64,000 nt of DNA from the NCBI GenBank assembly GCA_964567785.1, contig CAZMOK010000005.1, positions 1 to 64,000 on the forward strand. Reading direction: 5' to 3'. Under the pieces are notes generated by a model. That model was not told where the DNA came from. It was given only the letters and a program-made list of their open reading frames with translations, and did not search any database. Numbering within the stretch: position 1 is the first letter of the stretch; each line of letters starts with the position of its first letter. The stretch comes from CAZMOK01 sp964567785. GTDB taxonomy: Bacteria; Bacteroidota; Bacteroidia; Bacteroidales; JAGOPY01. This document shows positions 52,072-61,438 of the stretch, piece by piece. The translations under genes were made by a program, and so were the position numbers.

Positions 52072-54612
52072 ATGGAAGCTAAATTTTCTCAAAGAGTTAA
52101 AGATGTCCTGAGTTACAGCAGAGAAGAAGCACTTCGCCTGGGAAACGATTACATCGGGCTGGAGCATATGCTTCTTGGAATTTTGCGCGAAGGTGAGGGA
52201 CTGGCCGTACAGCTTATACTTGACTTCGGAATTGATTTGAACGATTTGCGGCAGTCGATAGAAAAGGCTGTTGCCAACAATAACGAGATAAAATCGATGC
52301 CTGAAAACCTGCCATTGATTAGGCAGGCCGAAAGGGCACTTAAGATCACATATCTTGAAGCCAAACTTTTCAACAGCGAGCTTATCGGTACCGAACACTT
52401 GCTTTTATCCATTCTCAAGGATGAAGACAATATAGTGACTAAGACATTCGAAAAATATGGTGTGGATTACGATCTTGTAAAAGATGAGTTGAAATCCATT
52501 ATCAAGGAAAACAACCCGAAATCTTTCGATAACCCCAGGAACGACATAACCGGCGAACCTGATGAGGAATCGGATGAAGCAACCCGGGGCTACGGCGGTG
52601 GTGTAAGAAAATCAACAGAAGCCAAATCCAAGACACCTGTTTTGGATAATTTTGGCCGCGATCTTACGAAATCTGCCGAAGAGGGAAGGCTTGACCCGAT
52701 TGTCGGCCGGGAAAAGGAGCTGGAGCGTATTGCACAGGTCCTGAGCAGAAGAAAAAAGAACAACCCAATCCTAATAGGTGAACCCGGTGTGGGAAAATCG
52801 GCCATAGCCGAAGGGCTGGCTGAAAGGATAGTCAACAGACAGGTTTCCAGGGCTCTGTTCGATAAGAGAATTGTTACGCTGGACCTTGCTTCTCTTGTCG
52901 CCGGCACGAAATACCGCGGACAGTTTGAAGAGAGGATGAAAGCCGTGCTTAACGAGCTGGAAAAGAACCCTGATATCATTCTCTTCATTGATGAGATACA
53001 TACGATCGTAGGCGCAGGAAATGCATCTGGTTCGCTCGATGCTTCCAATATGTTCAAGCCTGCACTCGCAAGGGGCGAAATACAATGCATTGGAGCCACT
53101 ACGCTGGATGAATACCGCCAGTATATTGAAAAGGACGGTGCACTGGAAAGAAGGTTCCAGAAAGTGCTTGTCGATCCTACCAATTCTGACGAAACCATAG
53201 AGATACTGAACAACATCAAGGAAAAGTACGAAGACCACCACCTTGTGAAATTCACGCCCGAAGCCATAAAGGCCTGCGTATCTCTTACAAACAGGTACGT
53301 AACTGATCGTTACCTGCCAGATAAGGCCATTGATGCCCTTGACGAAGCCGGTGCAAGGGTGCATATCACCAATATCCATGTTCCGGCGCAGATCATCGAT
53401 ATCGAGAACAGGATCGAGGAGGTCAAGAAAAAGAAAACGGAGGCCATCAACAGCCAGAAATTTGAAGAAGCCGCTGAATTCCGCGATATGGAAAGAAAGC
53501 TGCAGGATTCCCTCTCTGCTGAAAAGAAAAGGTGGGAAGAGGAGTCGAAGATCAACCGCGAAACCGTTGATGAAGAAAATGTTGCCGAGGTAATAGCCAT
53601 GATGACGGGAATACCCGTTCAGCGTATAGCACAGAATGAAGGTGAAAGGCTTGTCAACATGGAAACCGACCTGGCCGATTCCGTCATCGGGCAGAATGAG
53701 GCTATCAAAAAGGTTGTCAAGGCCATCAGAAGGAACAGGGCAGGCCTGAAGGACCCGAAGAAACCCATTGGCTCGTTTATTTTCCTCGGACCTACCGGGG
53801 TGGGTAAAACGCATCTTGCAAAGATACTGGCCAAATACCTGTTCGACTCCGAGGATGCCCTTGTAAGGGTAGACATGAGCGAGTACATGGAGAAATTCGC
53901 CGTTTCCAGGCTTGTTGGGGCTCCCCCAGGATATGTCGGATATGAAGAAGGTGGACAACTCACCGAAAAGGTGAGACGTAAGCCCTACTCTATCGTGCTT
54001 CTCGATGAAATTGAAAAGGCACACCCCGACGTGTTCCACCTCCTGCTGCAGGTGCTCGATGATGGAGTGCTTACCGACAGTCTTGGACGTAAAGTTGATT
54101 TCAAGAATACGATCATTATAATGACTTCAAATATTGGTTCACGTCAGTTGAAGGACTTTGGCGAGGGAGTTGGTTTTACTACCGCTGCAAAAAAAGCTTC
54201 CCGGTCTACCCACGCCCGGGGTGTCATAGAAAATGCCCTCAAAAAGACTTTTGCACCTGAATTCATGAACAGGGTGGACGATGTTGTCATCTTTGATTCG
54301 CTTGAAATCGAAGCGATCCATAAGATCATCGACATTGAACTCAAAGACCTCTATGCACGGATTGAAGACCTTGGATATAAGTTGAAGCTTACCAAGAAAG
54401 CAAAAGATTTCATAGTGGAAAAAGGCTGGGACGCCCAGTTTGGTGCAAGGCCGTTGAAACGTGCTTTACAAAAGTATGTTGAGGATCCGCTCGCCGAAGA
54501 GATCATCAAGAAAAAGGTCAATGAAGGCGATACGCTCGTTATCGACTACGACACAAAGAAAGAAGATGTTGTGGTGAAAGTCGGTAAAGCCGAAATGATC
54601 GATTCGAAATAA
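52072..54612 (+). CDS. clpC: ATP-dependent Clp protease ATP-binding subunit ClpC
   Basis: 846 residues. Two N-terminal Clp repeats (FSQRVKDVLSYSREEALRLGNDYIG and the copy at LIRQAERALKITYLEAKL), AAA domain 1 with GEPGVGKS, a UVR middle segment (EAINSQKFEEAAEFRDMERKL), and AAA domain 2 with GPTGVGKT. It works as an unfoldase with ClpP, probably under stress. It is monocistronic here with no mcsA/mcsB/ctsR nearby. Confidence 0.96.
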   Translation: MEAKFSQRVKDVLSYSREEALRLGNDYIGLEHMLLGILREGEGLAVQLILDFGIDLNDLRQSIEKAVANNNEIKSMPENLPLIRQAERALKITYLEAKLFNSELIGTEHLLLSILKDEDNIVTKTFEKYGVDYDLVKDELKSIIKENNPKSFDNPRNDITGEPDEESDEATRGYGGGVRKSTEAKSKTPVLDNFGRDLTKSAEEGRLDPIVGREKELERIAQVLSRRKKNNPILIGEPGVGKSAIAEGLAERIVNRQVSRALFDKRIVTLDLASLVAGTKYRGQFEERMKAVLNELEKNPDIILFIDEIHTIVGAGNASGSLDASNMFKPALARGEIQCIGATTLDEYRQYIEKDGALERRFQKVLVDPTNSDETIEILNNIKEKYEDHHLVKFTPEAIKACVSLTNRYVTDRYLPDKAIDALDEAGARVHITNIHVPAQIIDIENRIEEVKKKKTEAINSQKFEEAAEFRDMERKLQDSLSAEKKRWEEESKINRETVDEENVAEVIAMMTGIPVQRIAQNEGERLVNMETDLADSVIGQNEAIKKVVKAIRRNRAGLKDPKKPIGSFIFLGPTGVGKTHLAKILAKYLFDSEDALVRVDMSEYMEKFAVSRLVGAPPGYVGYEEGGQLTEKVRRKPYSIVLLDEIEKAHPDVFHLLLQVLDDGVLTDSLGRKVDFKNTIIIMTSNIGSRQLKDFGEGVGFTTAAKKASRSTHARGVIENALKKTFAPEFMNRVDDVVIFDSLEIEAIHKIIDIELKDLYARIEDLGYKLKLTKKAKDFIVEKGWDAQFGARPLKRALQKYVEDPLAEEIIKKKVNEGDTLVIDYDTKKEDVVVKVGKAEMIDSK

Positions 54613-54674
54613 CCGGTTTTTCTTCATTTTCCGGTTTATGCTTCTGTCCGTCAGTTTGCAAGGAATCATTTTTA

Positions 54675-54682
54675 TATCTTTG
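54675..54682 (+). promoter_or_regulatory. Probable -7 box (TATCTTTG) for the long acyl-CoA dehydrogenase
   Basis: TATCTTTG lies 18 bases before the ATG at 54701; a TTTG lies 16 bases upstream of it, shorter than usual. Confidence 0.45.
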
Positions 54683-54700
54683 CCCCGATCTTGAAAACTG

Positions 54701-56488
54701 ATGAATATGAACAATGCTAAGAATCACACAGGAGGCGATTTCCTGGTTGCAGATGTTGTCCCTGACGATATTTTTATCCCCGAACAATTTGACGAAGAAC
54801 AACACATGATCGTCCAGACCTGTGAAGACTTCCTGGAGGCGAATGTGTACCCGATGCTCGACAGGATCGATAACCAGGAACTGGGCCTTATGCGTAAATT
54901 GCTTTCCAAGGCAGGCGAACTTGGCCTGCTGGGTATATCCATCCCTGAAGAGTACGACGGCTTCGGGCAATCATTCATAACAGCGATGAGGGCCAACGAG
55001 GCGCTGGGTGCCGGTTATTCCTTTTCCGTAGCCTATTCTGCGCATGTAGGTATCGGAAGTATGCCCATTGTTTATTACGGCACTGAGGAACAAAAACAGA
55101 AATACCTGCCAAAGCTGGCAACAGGCGATTGGACGGCAGCATATTGCCTCACCGAACCCAATGCCGGGTCGGATGCGAATTCAGGTAAAACCAAGGCAGT
55201 TCTTTCAGAAGACGGCAAGCACTATATCCTTAACGGGCAGAAGATGTGGATTACCAACGGTGGCTTTGCTGATGTCCTTACTGTATTTGCAAAGATCGAC
55301 AACGACCGTGTGCTCAGTGCGTTCATTGTCGACGGGAATGCTCCCGGAATTATCCTGAACCCGGAAGAAAAGAAAATGGGTATCAAGGGCAGCTCCACCA
55401 GGCAGATATTCTTCAATGATGTGAAAATACCTGCCGAAAACCTTATTGGCCGCAGAGGGGAAGGGTTCAGGATTGCCCTGAACATCCTTCACATGGGTCG
55501 TATCAAGCTGGGCGGTATAGTACTGGGTGCGGCAAAAAGGGCCATAAACCAGTCGGTCAACTACGCCAACGAGAGGAAACAGTTCGGTTCACTCATCTCA
55601 AACTTTGGTGCCATAAAACAAAAGCTGGCTGAACAGGTGATCAGGACCTTTACCAATGAATCTGCGGTATACAGGGCCAGCAGCGATATTGAAGAAGCCC
55701 TGAAGAAGAATCTTGCCGATGGTATGGAAAAGGGAAAGGCAGAGATAGAAGCAATAGCAAAGTTCTCGGTCGAGTGCGCTCTGCTGAAAGTTTACGGCTC
55801 AGAAGCGCTTGATTACGTTGTGGATGAAGCGGTACAGATATTCGGCGGAATGGGGTATTCGTCAGAAACACCTATCGACCGTGCATACCGGGATTCAAGG
55901 ATCAACAGGATCTTTGAGGGAACCAATGAGATCAACAGGTTGCTGACAGCCGATACTGCCATCAAGAAAGCCCAGAAAGGCGAATTCGATCTTTTCGGCC
56001 CTGCCAAAAAAATACTGAAAGGGGTATCAAAACTCGAAGAGCAAGAGATCCCCGAAGACTATTACGAAGAGAAGAAGCTTTATATCAGGAACTTTAAGGA
56101 TTCCATTCTAATGGTGATCCAGGCAATGTCTGACAAGTTCAAGAAAAATCTCATCAACGAACAGGAGATCATGATGAACATTGCCGATATGATGCTCCAG
56201 GTTTACACTTCGGAGTCCACCCTGCTCAGGATCGAGAAGCTGGAAAAGATGAAAGGTGAAAAATTCATCCGGGTTTACAAAAGCATCCTCGATGTGTTTA
56301 TTTACGATGCCTCCAGCATCATCCTGAAATCAGGCCTTGATGCCATTTCTTCCTTTATCGAGGGCAAAGAGCTGGAAACATTGCACAAGGGGCTTATTCA
56401 CTATACCAAGGTAAAGCCAGTAAATGTGAAAGATGCCCGTCGTGAAATCGCCGACAGGCTGATCTACGACAACCGGTATACTTTTTAA
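54701..56488 (+). CDS. Acyl-CoA dehydrogenase with C-terminal extension
   Basis: 595 residues. The flavin domain occupies residues 30-420 (YCLTEPNAGSDANSGKTKA, MWITNGGFADVLTVFAKI, DEAVQIFGGMGYSSETPIDRAYRDSRINRIFEGTNEINR). A helical extension of about 170 residues follows, as in the VLCAD/ACAD9 group. It oxidises acyl-CoA to the 2-enoyl form with FAD. It is convergent to a shorter acyl-CoA dehydrogenase, with an assembly gap between them. Confidence 0.94.
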   Translation: MNMNNAKNHTGGDFLVADVVPDDIFIPEQFDEEQHMIVQTCEDFLEANVYPMLDRIDNQELGLMRKLLSKAGELGLLGISIPEEYDGFGQSFITAMRANEALGAGYSFSVAYSAHVGIGSMPIVYYGTEEQKQKYLPKLATGDWTAAYCLTEPNAGSDANSGKTKAVLSEDGKHYILNGQKMWITNGGFADVLTVFAKIDNDRVLSAFIVDGNAPGIILNPEEKKMGIKGSSTRQIFFNDVKIPAENLIGRRGEGFRIALNILHMGRIKLGGIVLGAAKRAINQSVNYANERKQFGSLISNFGAIKQKLAEQVIRTFTNESAVYRASSDIEEALKKNLADGMEKGKAEIEAIAKFSVECALLKVYGSEALDYVVDEAVQIFGGMGYSSETPIDRAYRDSRINRIFEGTNEINRLLTADTAIKKAQKGEFDLFGPAKKILKGVSKLEEQEIPEDYYEEKKLYIRNFKDSILMVIQAMSDKFKKNLINEQEIMMNIADMMLQVYTSESTLLRIEKLEKMKGEKFIRVYKSILDVFIYDASSIILKSGLDAISSFIEGKELETLHKGLIHYTKVKPVNVKDARREIADRLIYDNRYTF

Positions 56489-56697
56489 GGCTGTTGGCNN
56501 NNNNNNNNNNNNNNNNNNNNNNNNNNNNNNNNNNNNNNNNNNNNNNNNNNNNNNNNNNNNNNNNNNNNNNNNNNNNNNNNNNNNNNNNNNNNNNNNNNGG
56601 CTGTTGGCCGGAATAATCCAACTCCCCTACCCTTCCTTCCTCCTTCGTCGGAGCAGAGAGGGGGGGAAATCAAAAATCGACAATCGACAATCCACAG
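56489..56697. other. Assembly gap and repetitive spacer
   Basis: 100 N (56499-56598) flanked on both sides by GGCTGTTGGC, so probably a true 10-base overlap. To the right are a pyrimidine-rich stretch (56625-56644), a G run and the tandem AATCGACAATCGACAATCC (about 56676-56694). No gene. The short repeats may have broken the assembly. Confidence 0.7.
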
Positions 56698-57843
56698 CTA
56701 CTCTTTCAGGATATGCTTTGAAACCACAAGCCGGTTCACCTGGTTGGTACCTTCGTATATTTGGGAAAGCTTGGCATCCCGCATCATCTTTTCAACCGGG
56801 TGTTCTTTGGAATAGCCTTCACCTCCCATTACCTGAACGGCATCGGTGGTGACTTTCATTCCCATATCGGTGGCATGATATTTCGACATTGCCGACAGCT
56901 TTGAGAAATCTTTCTGCTTATTGTCATAAGCCCATGCTGCTCTCCAGACGAGCATCCTGGCAGCTTCTATTTCAGTTGCCATGTCGGCAAGCATGAAGGA
57001 AACCCCCTGGAGATTGGTAATGGGGTGACCGAACTGAATGCGGTTTTTTGCCCATTTCATGGAATACTCATGGGCTGCCCTGGCATTTCCGACAGCCGCT
57101 GCAGCGACACCGGTCCGGGTCCTGTCGAAGGTTTTCATTGCTATGATAAATCCGTACCCTTCACCTCCCAGCAGGTTTTCTGCAGGAATTTCAACATCTT
57201 CAAACTTGATCTCGTTCTGTACCGATGCCCGCTGTCCCATCTTATCCAACTTGGAAACCATAGTAATGCCGGGCGTATCCTTATGGACTATGAAGGCTGA
57301 CAGGCTCCTTGAACCCCTTTCAGGGTCGGCAAGGGCAAAAACAGTAAGGTATTCTGCCACTTCGCCGTTGGTAATATACCTCTTATGGCCGTTCAGAATG
57401 TATTTATCGCCTTTTTTTATAGCATTCGACTTGATACCCTGGACGTCTGATCCTGCATTAGGTTCTGTAAGTGCATAAGCGGCCACAGCTTTTTTCTCGG
57501 TTATTTCACCAAAGAACCTCTTTTTTTGTTCATCGTTGCCGGAGAGGAACATTGGTGTTAATGCCAGCGTACTGGCATCGATGCAGATACCTATGCCCGT
57601 GCACCCGTAACCCAGCTCTTCAGAGGCCAGGGCGCCTTCAAAGATATTGAATCCGTTGCCTCCGTATTCTTTTGGCATTGCCCCGTTTATGATGTTTTCA
57701 TCATATGCGGCCCTTACTATATCCCAGGGGAATTCCGTAGATTCATCGTATTTCATCCGGTTGGGCACTATCCAGCGATTGGAGAAATCCCTGTATTTTT
57801 CAATGATCTCCTGCTGACGGGTATCAAGCTTAAAAGTTACCAT
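56698..57843 (-). CDS. Acyl-CoA dehydrogenase
   Basis: 381 residues, standard length. YALTEPNAGSDVQGIKSNA, KRYITNGEVAEYLTVFALADPERG, TGVAAAAVGNARAAHEYS and MGGEGYSKEHPVEKMMRDAKLSQIYEGTNQVNR (in parts) are family signatures, with the catalytic Glu expected in the EGYSKE/YEGTNQ region. It acts on short- or medium-chain acyl-CoA in beta-oxidation or amino-acid breakdown; the substrate is unknown. It lies 61 bases downstream of fabI on the same strand. Confidence 0.94.
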   Translation of the reverse strand: MVTFKLDTRQQEIIEKYRDFSNRWIVPNRMKYDESTEFPWDIVRAAYDENIINGAMPKEYGGNGFNIFEGALASEELGYGCTGIGICIDASTLALTPMFLSGNDEQKKRFFGEITEKKAVAAYALTEPNAGSDVQGIKSNAIKKGDKYILNGHKRYITNGEVAEYLTVFALADPERGSRSLSAFIVHKDTPGITMVSKLDKMGQRASVQNEIKFEDVEIPAENLLGGEGYGFIIAMKTFDRTRTGVAAAAVGNARAAHEYSMKWAKNRIQFGHPITNLQGVSFMLADMATEIEAARMLVWRAAWAYDNKQKDFSKLSAMSKYHATDMGMKVTTDAVQVMGGEGYSKEHPVEKMMRDAKLSQIYEGTNQVNRLVVSKHILKE

Positions 57844-57904
57844 AGATATTTGATTTTATTAGTTAATGGATCAGTATAGCAAATGTAAGATAAAAAGTAA
57901 TTGT

Positions 57905-58744
57905 CTAATCATCGCATTCGTCACAGTCGAAGCTCTTGTTGTACATCGTCATGGCCCTCAAACTCATTCCCATGTTTGAAAATCCGCCGTCGTGAAAAAG
58001 GTTTTGCATGGTGACCTTCCTTGTAAGATCGGAAAAAAGGGTGATGCAATAATCAGCACAGTCCTCTGCAGAGGCATTACCCAATGGCGACATCCTGTCG
58101 GTAAAGTCCATCAATCCGCCCATTACCCTCACACCGCTTCCTGCGGTAGTTAGTGTAGGCGACTGGCTGATCGTGTTGACTCTCACTTTTTTCTCCCTTC
58201 CGTAAATATATCCGAAGCTCCTCGCGATCGATTCCAGCAAGGCTTTGGCATCGGCCATGTCGTTATAGGCATACAGGGTACGTTGAGCAGCAATGTAAGA
58301 TAATGCCAGCACCGAGCCCCATTCCTTTATGGCATCCAGTTTGTAGCCTACCTGTAACATCTTATGGAATGAAATGGCAGAAATGTCCAGTGTCTTGTCG
58401 AAGTAATTATATTCAAGGTCGTTATATACACGCTTTTTTCTCACATTAAGCGACATACCGATGGAATGCAATACAAAATCCACCTTGCCCCCAAGCACTT
58501 TCATCGAAGTTATAAAAACATGCTTCAGGTCTTCTGTACTGGTCGCATCTGCCGGGATTACCTCGGCATCGCATTTTTCAGCAAGTTCATTGATTTGACC
58601 GAACCTTAAGGCCGAAGGAGTGTTCGAAAGTGTGAAGCTGGCTCCTTCCTCCTTTGCCCTCATCGCTACTTTCCATGCAATTGACTTTTCGTCCAGCGCT
58701 CCGAAAATAATTCCGGTTTTTCCCTTCAGTAAGTTATAGGTCAT
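57905..58744 (-). CDS. fabI: Enoyl-[acyl-carrier-protein] reductase FabI
   Basis: 279 residues. KTGIIFGALDEKSIAWKVA near the start, VDFVLHSIGMS and the YxxxMxxAK active site (YNDMADAK) with its preceding tyrosine, then NTISQSPTLTTAGSGV, identify FabI. It reduces enoyl-ACP with NAD(P)H in the last step of fatty acid elongation. The end DCDECDD is an acidic, Cys-containing tail. The start lies 3 bases after the recN stop. Confidence 0.94.
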   Translation of the reverse strand: MTYNLLKGKTGIIFGALDEKSIAWKVAMRAKEEGASFTLSNTPSALRFGQINELAEKCDAEVIPADATSTEDLKHVFITSMKVLGGKVDFVLHSIGMSLNVRKKRVYNDLEYNYFDKTLDISAISFHKMLQVGYKLDAIKEWGSVLALSYIAAQRTLYAYNDMADAKALLESIARSFGYIYGREKKVRVNTISQSPTLTTAGSGVRVMGGLMDFTDRMSPLGNASAEDCADYCITLFSDLTRKVTMQNLFHDGGFSNMGMSLRAMTMYNKSFDCDECDD

Positions 58745-58747
58745 TGC

Positions 58748-60421
58748 TTATGTGTGTTTATGATTACCTGATTTAAGAAATTCACGGGCAGTTTCCCGGG
58801 TGGTACCGGTCTGTTCTTCACCACTGAGCATTGTGGCTATTTCCATCACTCTCTCCTCCCCTTCTATTTTCCTGAGCTTTGTTACAGCGGTAGAGCCCCC
58901 GGTTTCTTTGTAAACCCTGTGATGATGGCTGCCTTTCCCGGCTATCTGTGGCAGGTGGGTAATAGCTATGACCTGCATATGTTGTGAAGCATCAAGCATA
59001 ACCTCCCCTACCCTTCCTGCTATGTCGCCCGAGATTCCGTTATCGATTTCGTCGAATATGATCGTGGGTAACAGTTTCTTTTCAGATATCAGTGATTTGA
59101 GGCTCAGCATAAGCCGCGACAACTCACCTCCTGAAGCGATCTTTGACACGTTATTGGGTTCAATTCCTTTGTTGGCGCTAAAAAGGAAGGTAACTGAATC
59201 GATCCCCTCTCTCCCGGGCACATCCAGCAGCTTGTGGCTTATCTTCACCCTGCCGTCAGGCATGCCCATCCTGGAAAGAAAGTCAAAAGTATTTTTTTCG
59301 AGTTCAGGAAAAACACTTTTTCTTAACCGGGATATTTCCTCAGCCTCCCTGCTGAGCAGGGATGACCTTTTGTCAGCTTCCTTTTTAATTTTTTCTATTT
59401 CGCCGGATAAGCTGCTGATATTCTGAAGTTTCTTATCAAGATCGTCTTTGATCTCAAGAAGTTCCTCAACCGAACCCGCATTGTGCTTATGCTGCAGTCT
59501 ATAGATCATATCGAGTTTCTCCGTGAGCTCTTGCAGCAATCCGGGATTGAATTCGATTTCCTTTTCTATTGATCCATACTCCCTCGCTATGTCTTCCAAC
59601 TCGATGATTGCAGAGCCAAACCTTTCATTGAGTTCCTCGATCCCCTTGTGGTACTGTGAAAACTTCTCAACCCCTTTCTCAATTTCCCTGAGTTTTGAAA
59701 GAAGGTTTTCATCCCCCTGTATAAGAGTTTCAACAGCATTATACAGTTTTTCTTTGATCTCTTCGGCATGCGAAAGGATCTTTTGTTGTTCTTCAAGTTC
59801 TCCGATATCGATCTTATCCAGTTGTTCCTTTTCGAGTTCTTCAAAGAGAAACCGGAAATAATCTTCCTCTTTACGTGCCTCTGCTTCATCCTGTTCCATT
59901 TGGATCAGTCTTGATTGCAGGGAAGTGAACTGGTCGTGCTCTTTCCTGAATGCTTCCACCCTGGAGTTGATCCCTGCAAAGCTATCAACAACGGAAAGCT
60001 GGAACGACGGATCATTGAGCAGTAATGAGGAGTGCTGGGAATGAATATCGACAAGGTGTTCTCCAAGCTTCTTTAACAGACCCAGGTTTACAGGCGTATC
60101 GTTGATAAAAGCACGTGATTTGCCGGAAGGGGTTATTTCCCTTCTCACGATCGTGAGCTTATCATAGTCAATGTTGTTCTCCTCAAAAAGAGGTTTTATT
60201 GAATAGGGTTCTATATCGAACTCAGCTTCAACAATACACTTGGTACCGGAATCCATCATTATACCGGTATCTGCCCTGTTACCCAGCACAAGCCCCAGCG
60301 CCCCGAGCAATATGGATTTTCCCGCTCCGGTTTCTCCGGTTATTACCGTAAAACCCGGTTCAAGCCTCATTTCAAGGTGTTCGATCAGGGCATAGTTCGA
60401 TATTTTAAGATATTTCAGCAT
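58748..60421 (-). CDS. recN: DNA repair protein RecN
   Basis: 557 residues. The SMC-like head has Walker A GETGAGKS near the start, long coiled coils fill the middle, and the C-terminal half has SGGELSRLMLSLK and IIFDEIDNGISGDIAGRVG (signature and Walker B). It acts in double-strand break repair. It closes the bamD-rpoZ-coaBC-DUF4835-recN series, followed after 3 bases by fabI. Confidence 0.96.
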   Translation of the reverse strand: MLKYLKISNYALIEHLEMRLEPGFTVITGETGAGKSILLGALGLVLGNRADTGIMMDSGTKCIVEAEFDIEPYSIKPLFEENNIDYDKLTIVRREITPSGKSRAFINDTPVNLGLLKKLGEHLVDIHSQHSSLLLNDPSFQLSVVDSFAGINSRVEAFRKEHDQFTSLQSRLIQMEQDEAEARKEEDYFRFLFEELEKEQLDKIDIGELEEQQKILSHAEEIKEKLYNAVETLIQGDENLLSKLREIEKGVEKFSQYHKGIEELNERFGSAIIELEDIAREYGSIEKEIEFNPGLLQELTEKLDMIYRLQHKHNAGSVEELLEIKDDLDKKLQNISSLSGEIEKIKKEADKRSSLLSREAEEISRLRKSVFPELEKNTFDFLSRMGMPDGRVKISHKLLDVPGREGIDSVTFLFSANKGIEPNNVSKIASGGELSRLMLSLKSLISEKKLLPTIIFDEIDNGISGDIAGRVGEVMLDASQHMQVIAITHLPQIAGKGSHHHRVYKETGGSTAVTKLRKIEGEERVMEIATMLSGEEQTGTTRETAREFLKSGNHKHT

Positions 60422-60538
60422 TGCTTAAGCCACATGGTGCTAATGATCATCAAAAATATAAAAGTATCCATTAAAGATTGGGAAGGCAAGAAAACGTCTT
60501 TCAGGAATTAATCAACAGGCTCCTTAAAAAGTTCCAGG

Positions 60539-61438
60539 TCAATTAGTGATTTGTTGATACTTAGAGGTATTTGCAGGATCAAGTTCCTTCATGATCTCAA
60601 CAGCCTTGTTCTTTTCCGATGATGAACCCTCAGAGTATATATTGATAATTTCGTCTCTTTTTGCATCCAGTATGATCTGAAGGATGAAAAGCCCGGGCCT
60701 GGTTTTCTTTACTTCCTGAAGGTACTCCAGCGATTTTCCGATAACCTGCCTCCCTTTGTCCGGATCATCATACATTACGTCAAGGCCGCGCCTGTGGTAT
60801 TCGTAGAAGAATTTCCTGACCGGTTTGTAGGAAGGATTCATCAGGTTTTCAACAAGCCAGAACCTGTTACGCTGGTTCTCAAACGATTTCCAACCCTGTG
60901 CTGCAGCATTTTGTGCTGAGTTTACAATATTCTGGGCAATCTCAAAGTAAGGGGTACCCCCTTCAAGAATAAAAGTGTCGAAGTCGAGGCCTATGAAAAT
61001 ATAAATGTAATAAGCAAGGACTGATGTCAGGTTTGAAAAATAGGTGTTGGGATCAAAATCAAGGGGCTGGAACTCAACATAGGTGAACCTGAAATCGCGG
61101 TCAACATAGTTGAAAAGCGGGCTGTTATAACTTGAATTGAAAACCGGCCTCCTGAGAGTGAGGTTCAGGCTGCCTTCAAACTCGTCGGAGGATAGCCTCT
61201 GTTCAATGGTGAGCAGAATAGAACACTCGATTTTTTCATTTATTTCAAATTCATAGCCTGTCCATTTCCGGTTGTTTATGAATTCGTAAATGGCATTTTT
61301 CAGCGATTCGAATACTTTTTTCTCGGTACCTTCTACCTGTCTTGTATCGATCTCAACGTTACAGATCAATTCTTGCGCACTTGCGGTGCGGGTGGTAAAA
61401 AGAATAAGGATGGCTATGAGGATATGCCTGATTTTCAT
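60539..61438 (-). CDS. DUF4835 family exported protein
   Basis: 299 residues with signal peptide (IRHILIAILILFTTRTASAQ). The sequence matches DUF4835: ELICNVEIDTRQVEGTEKKVFESLKN, a central NLTLRRPVFNSSYNSPLFNYVDRDF, and SNLTSVLAYYIYIFIGLDFDTFILEGG (quoted in part). Unknown periplasmic function, restricted to Bacteroidota. It is immediately downstream of coaBC (1 base spacing). Confidence 0.92.
   Translation of the reverse strand: MKIRHILIAILILFTTRTASAQELICNVEIDTRQVEGTEKKVFESLKNAIYEFINNRKWTGYEFEINEKIECSILLTIEQRLSSDEFEGSLNLTLRRPVFNSSYNSPLFNYVDRDFRFTYVEFQPLDFDPNTYFSNLTSVLAYYIYIFIGLDFDTFILEGGTPYFEIAQNIVNSAQNAAAQGWKSFENQRNRFWLVENLMNPSYKPVRKFFYEYHRRGLDVMYDDPDKGRQVIGKSLEYLQEVKKTRPGLFILQIILDAKRDEIINIYSEGSSSEKNKAVEIMKELDPANTSKYQQITN

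Noticed and set aside
52771..54039. 422-codon minus-strand open frame
   Set aside because: It is antisense to clpC, a clear full-length gene; it reflects codon bias rather than coding.
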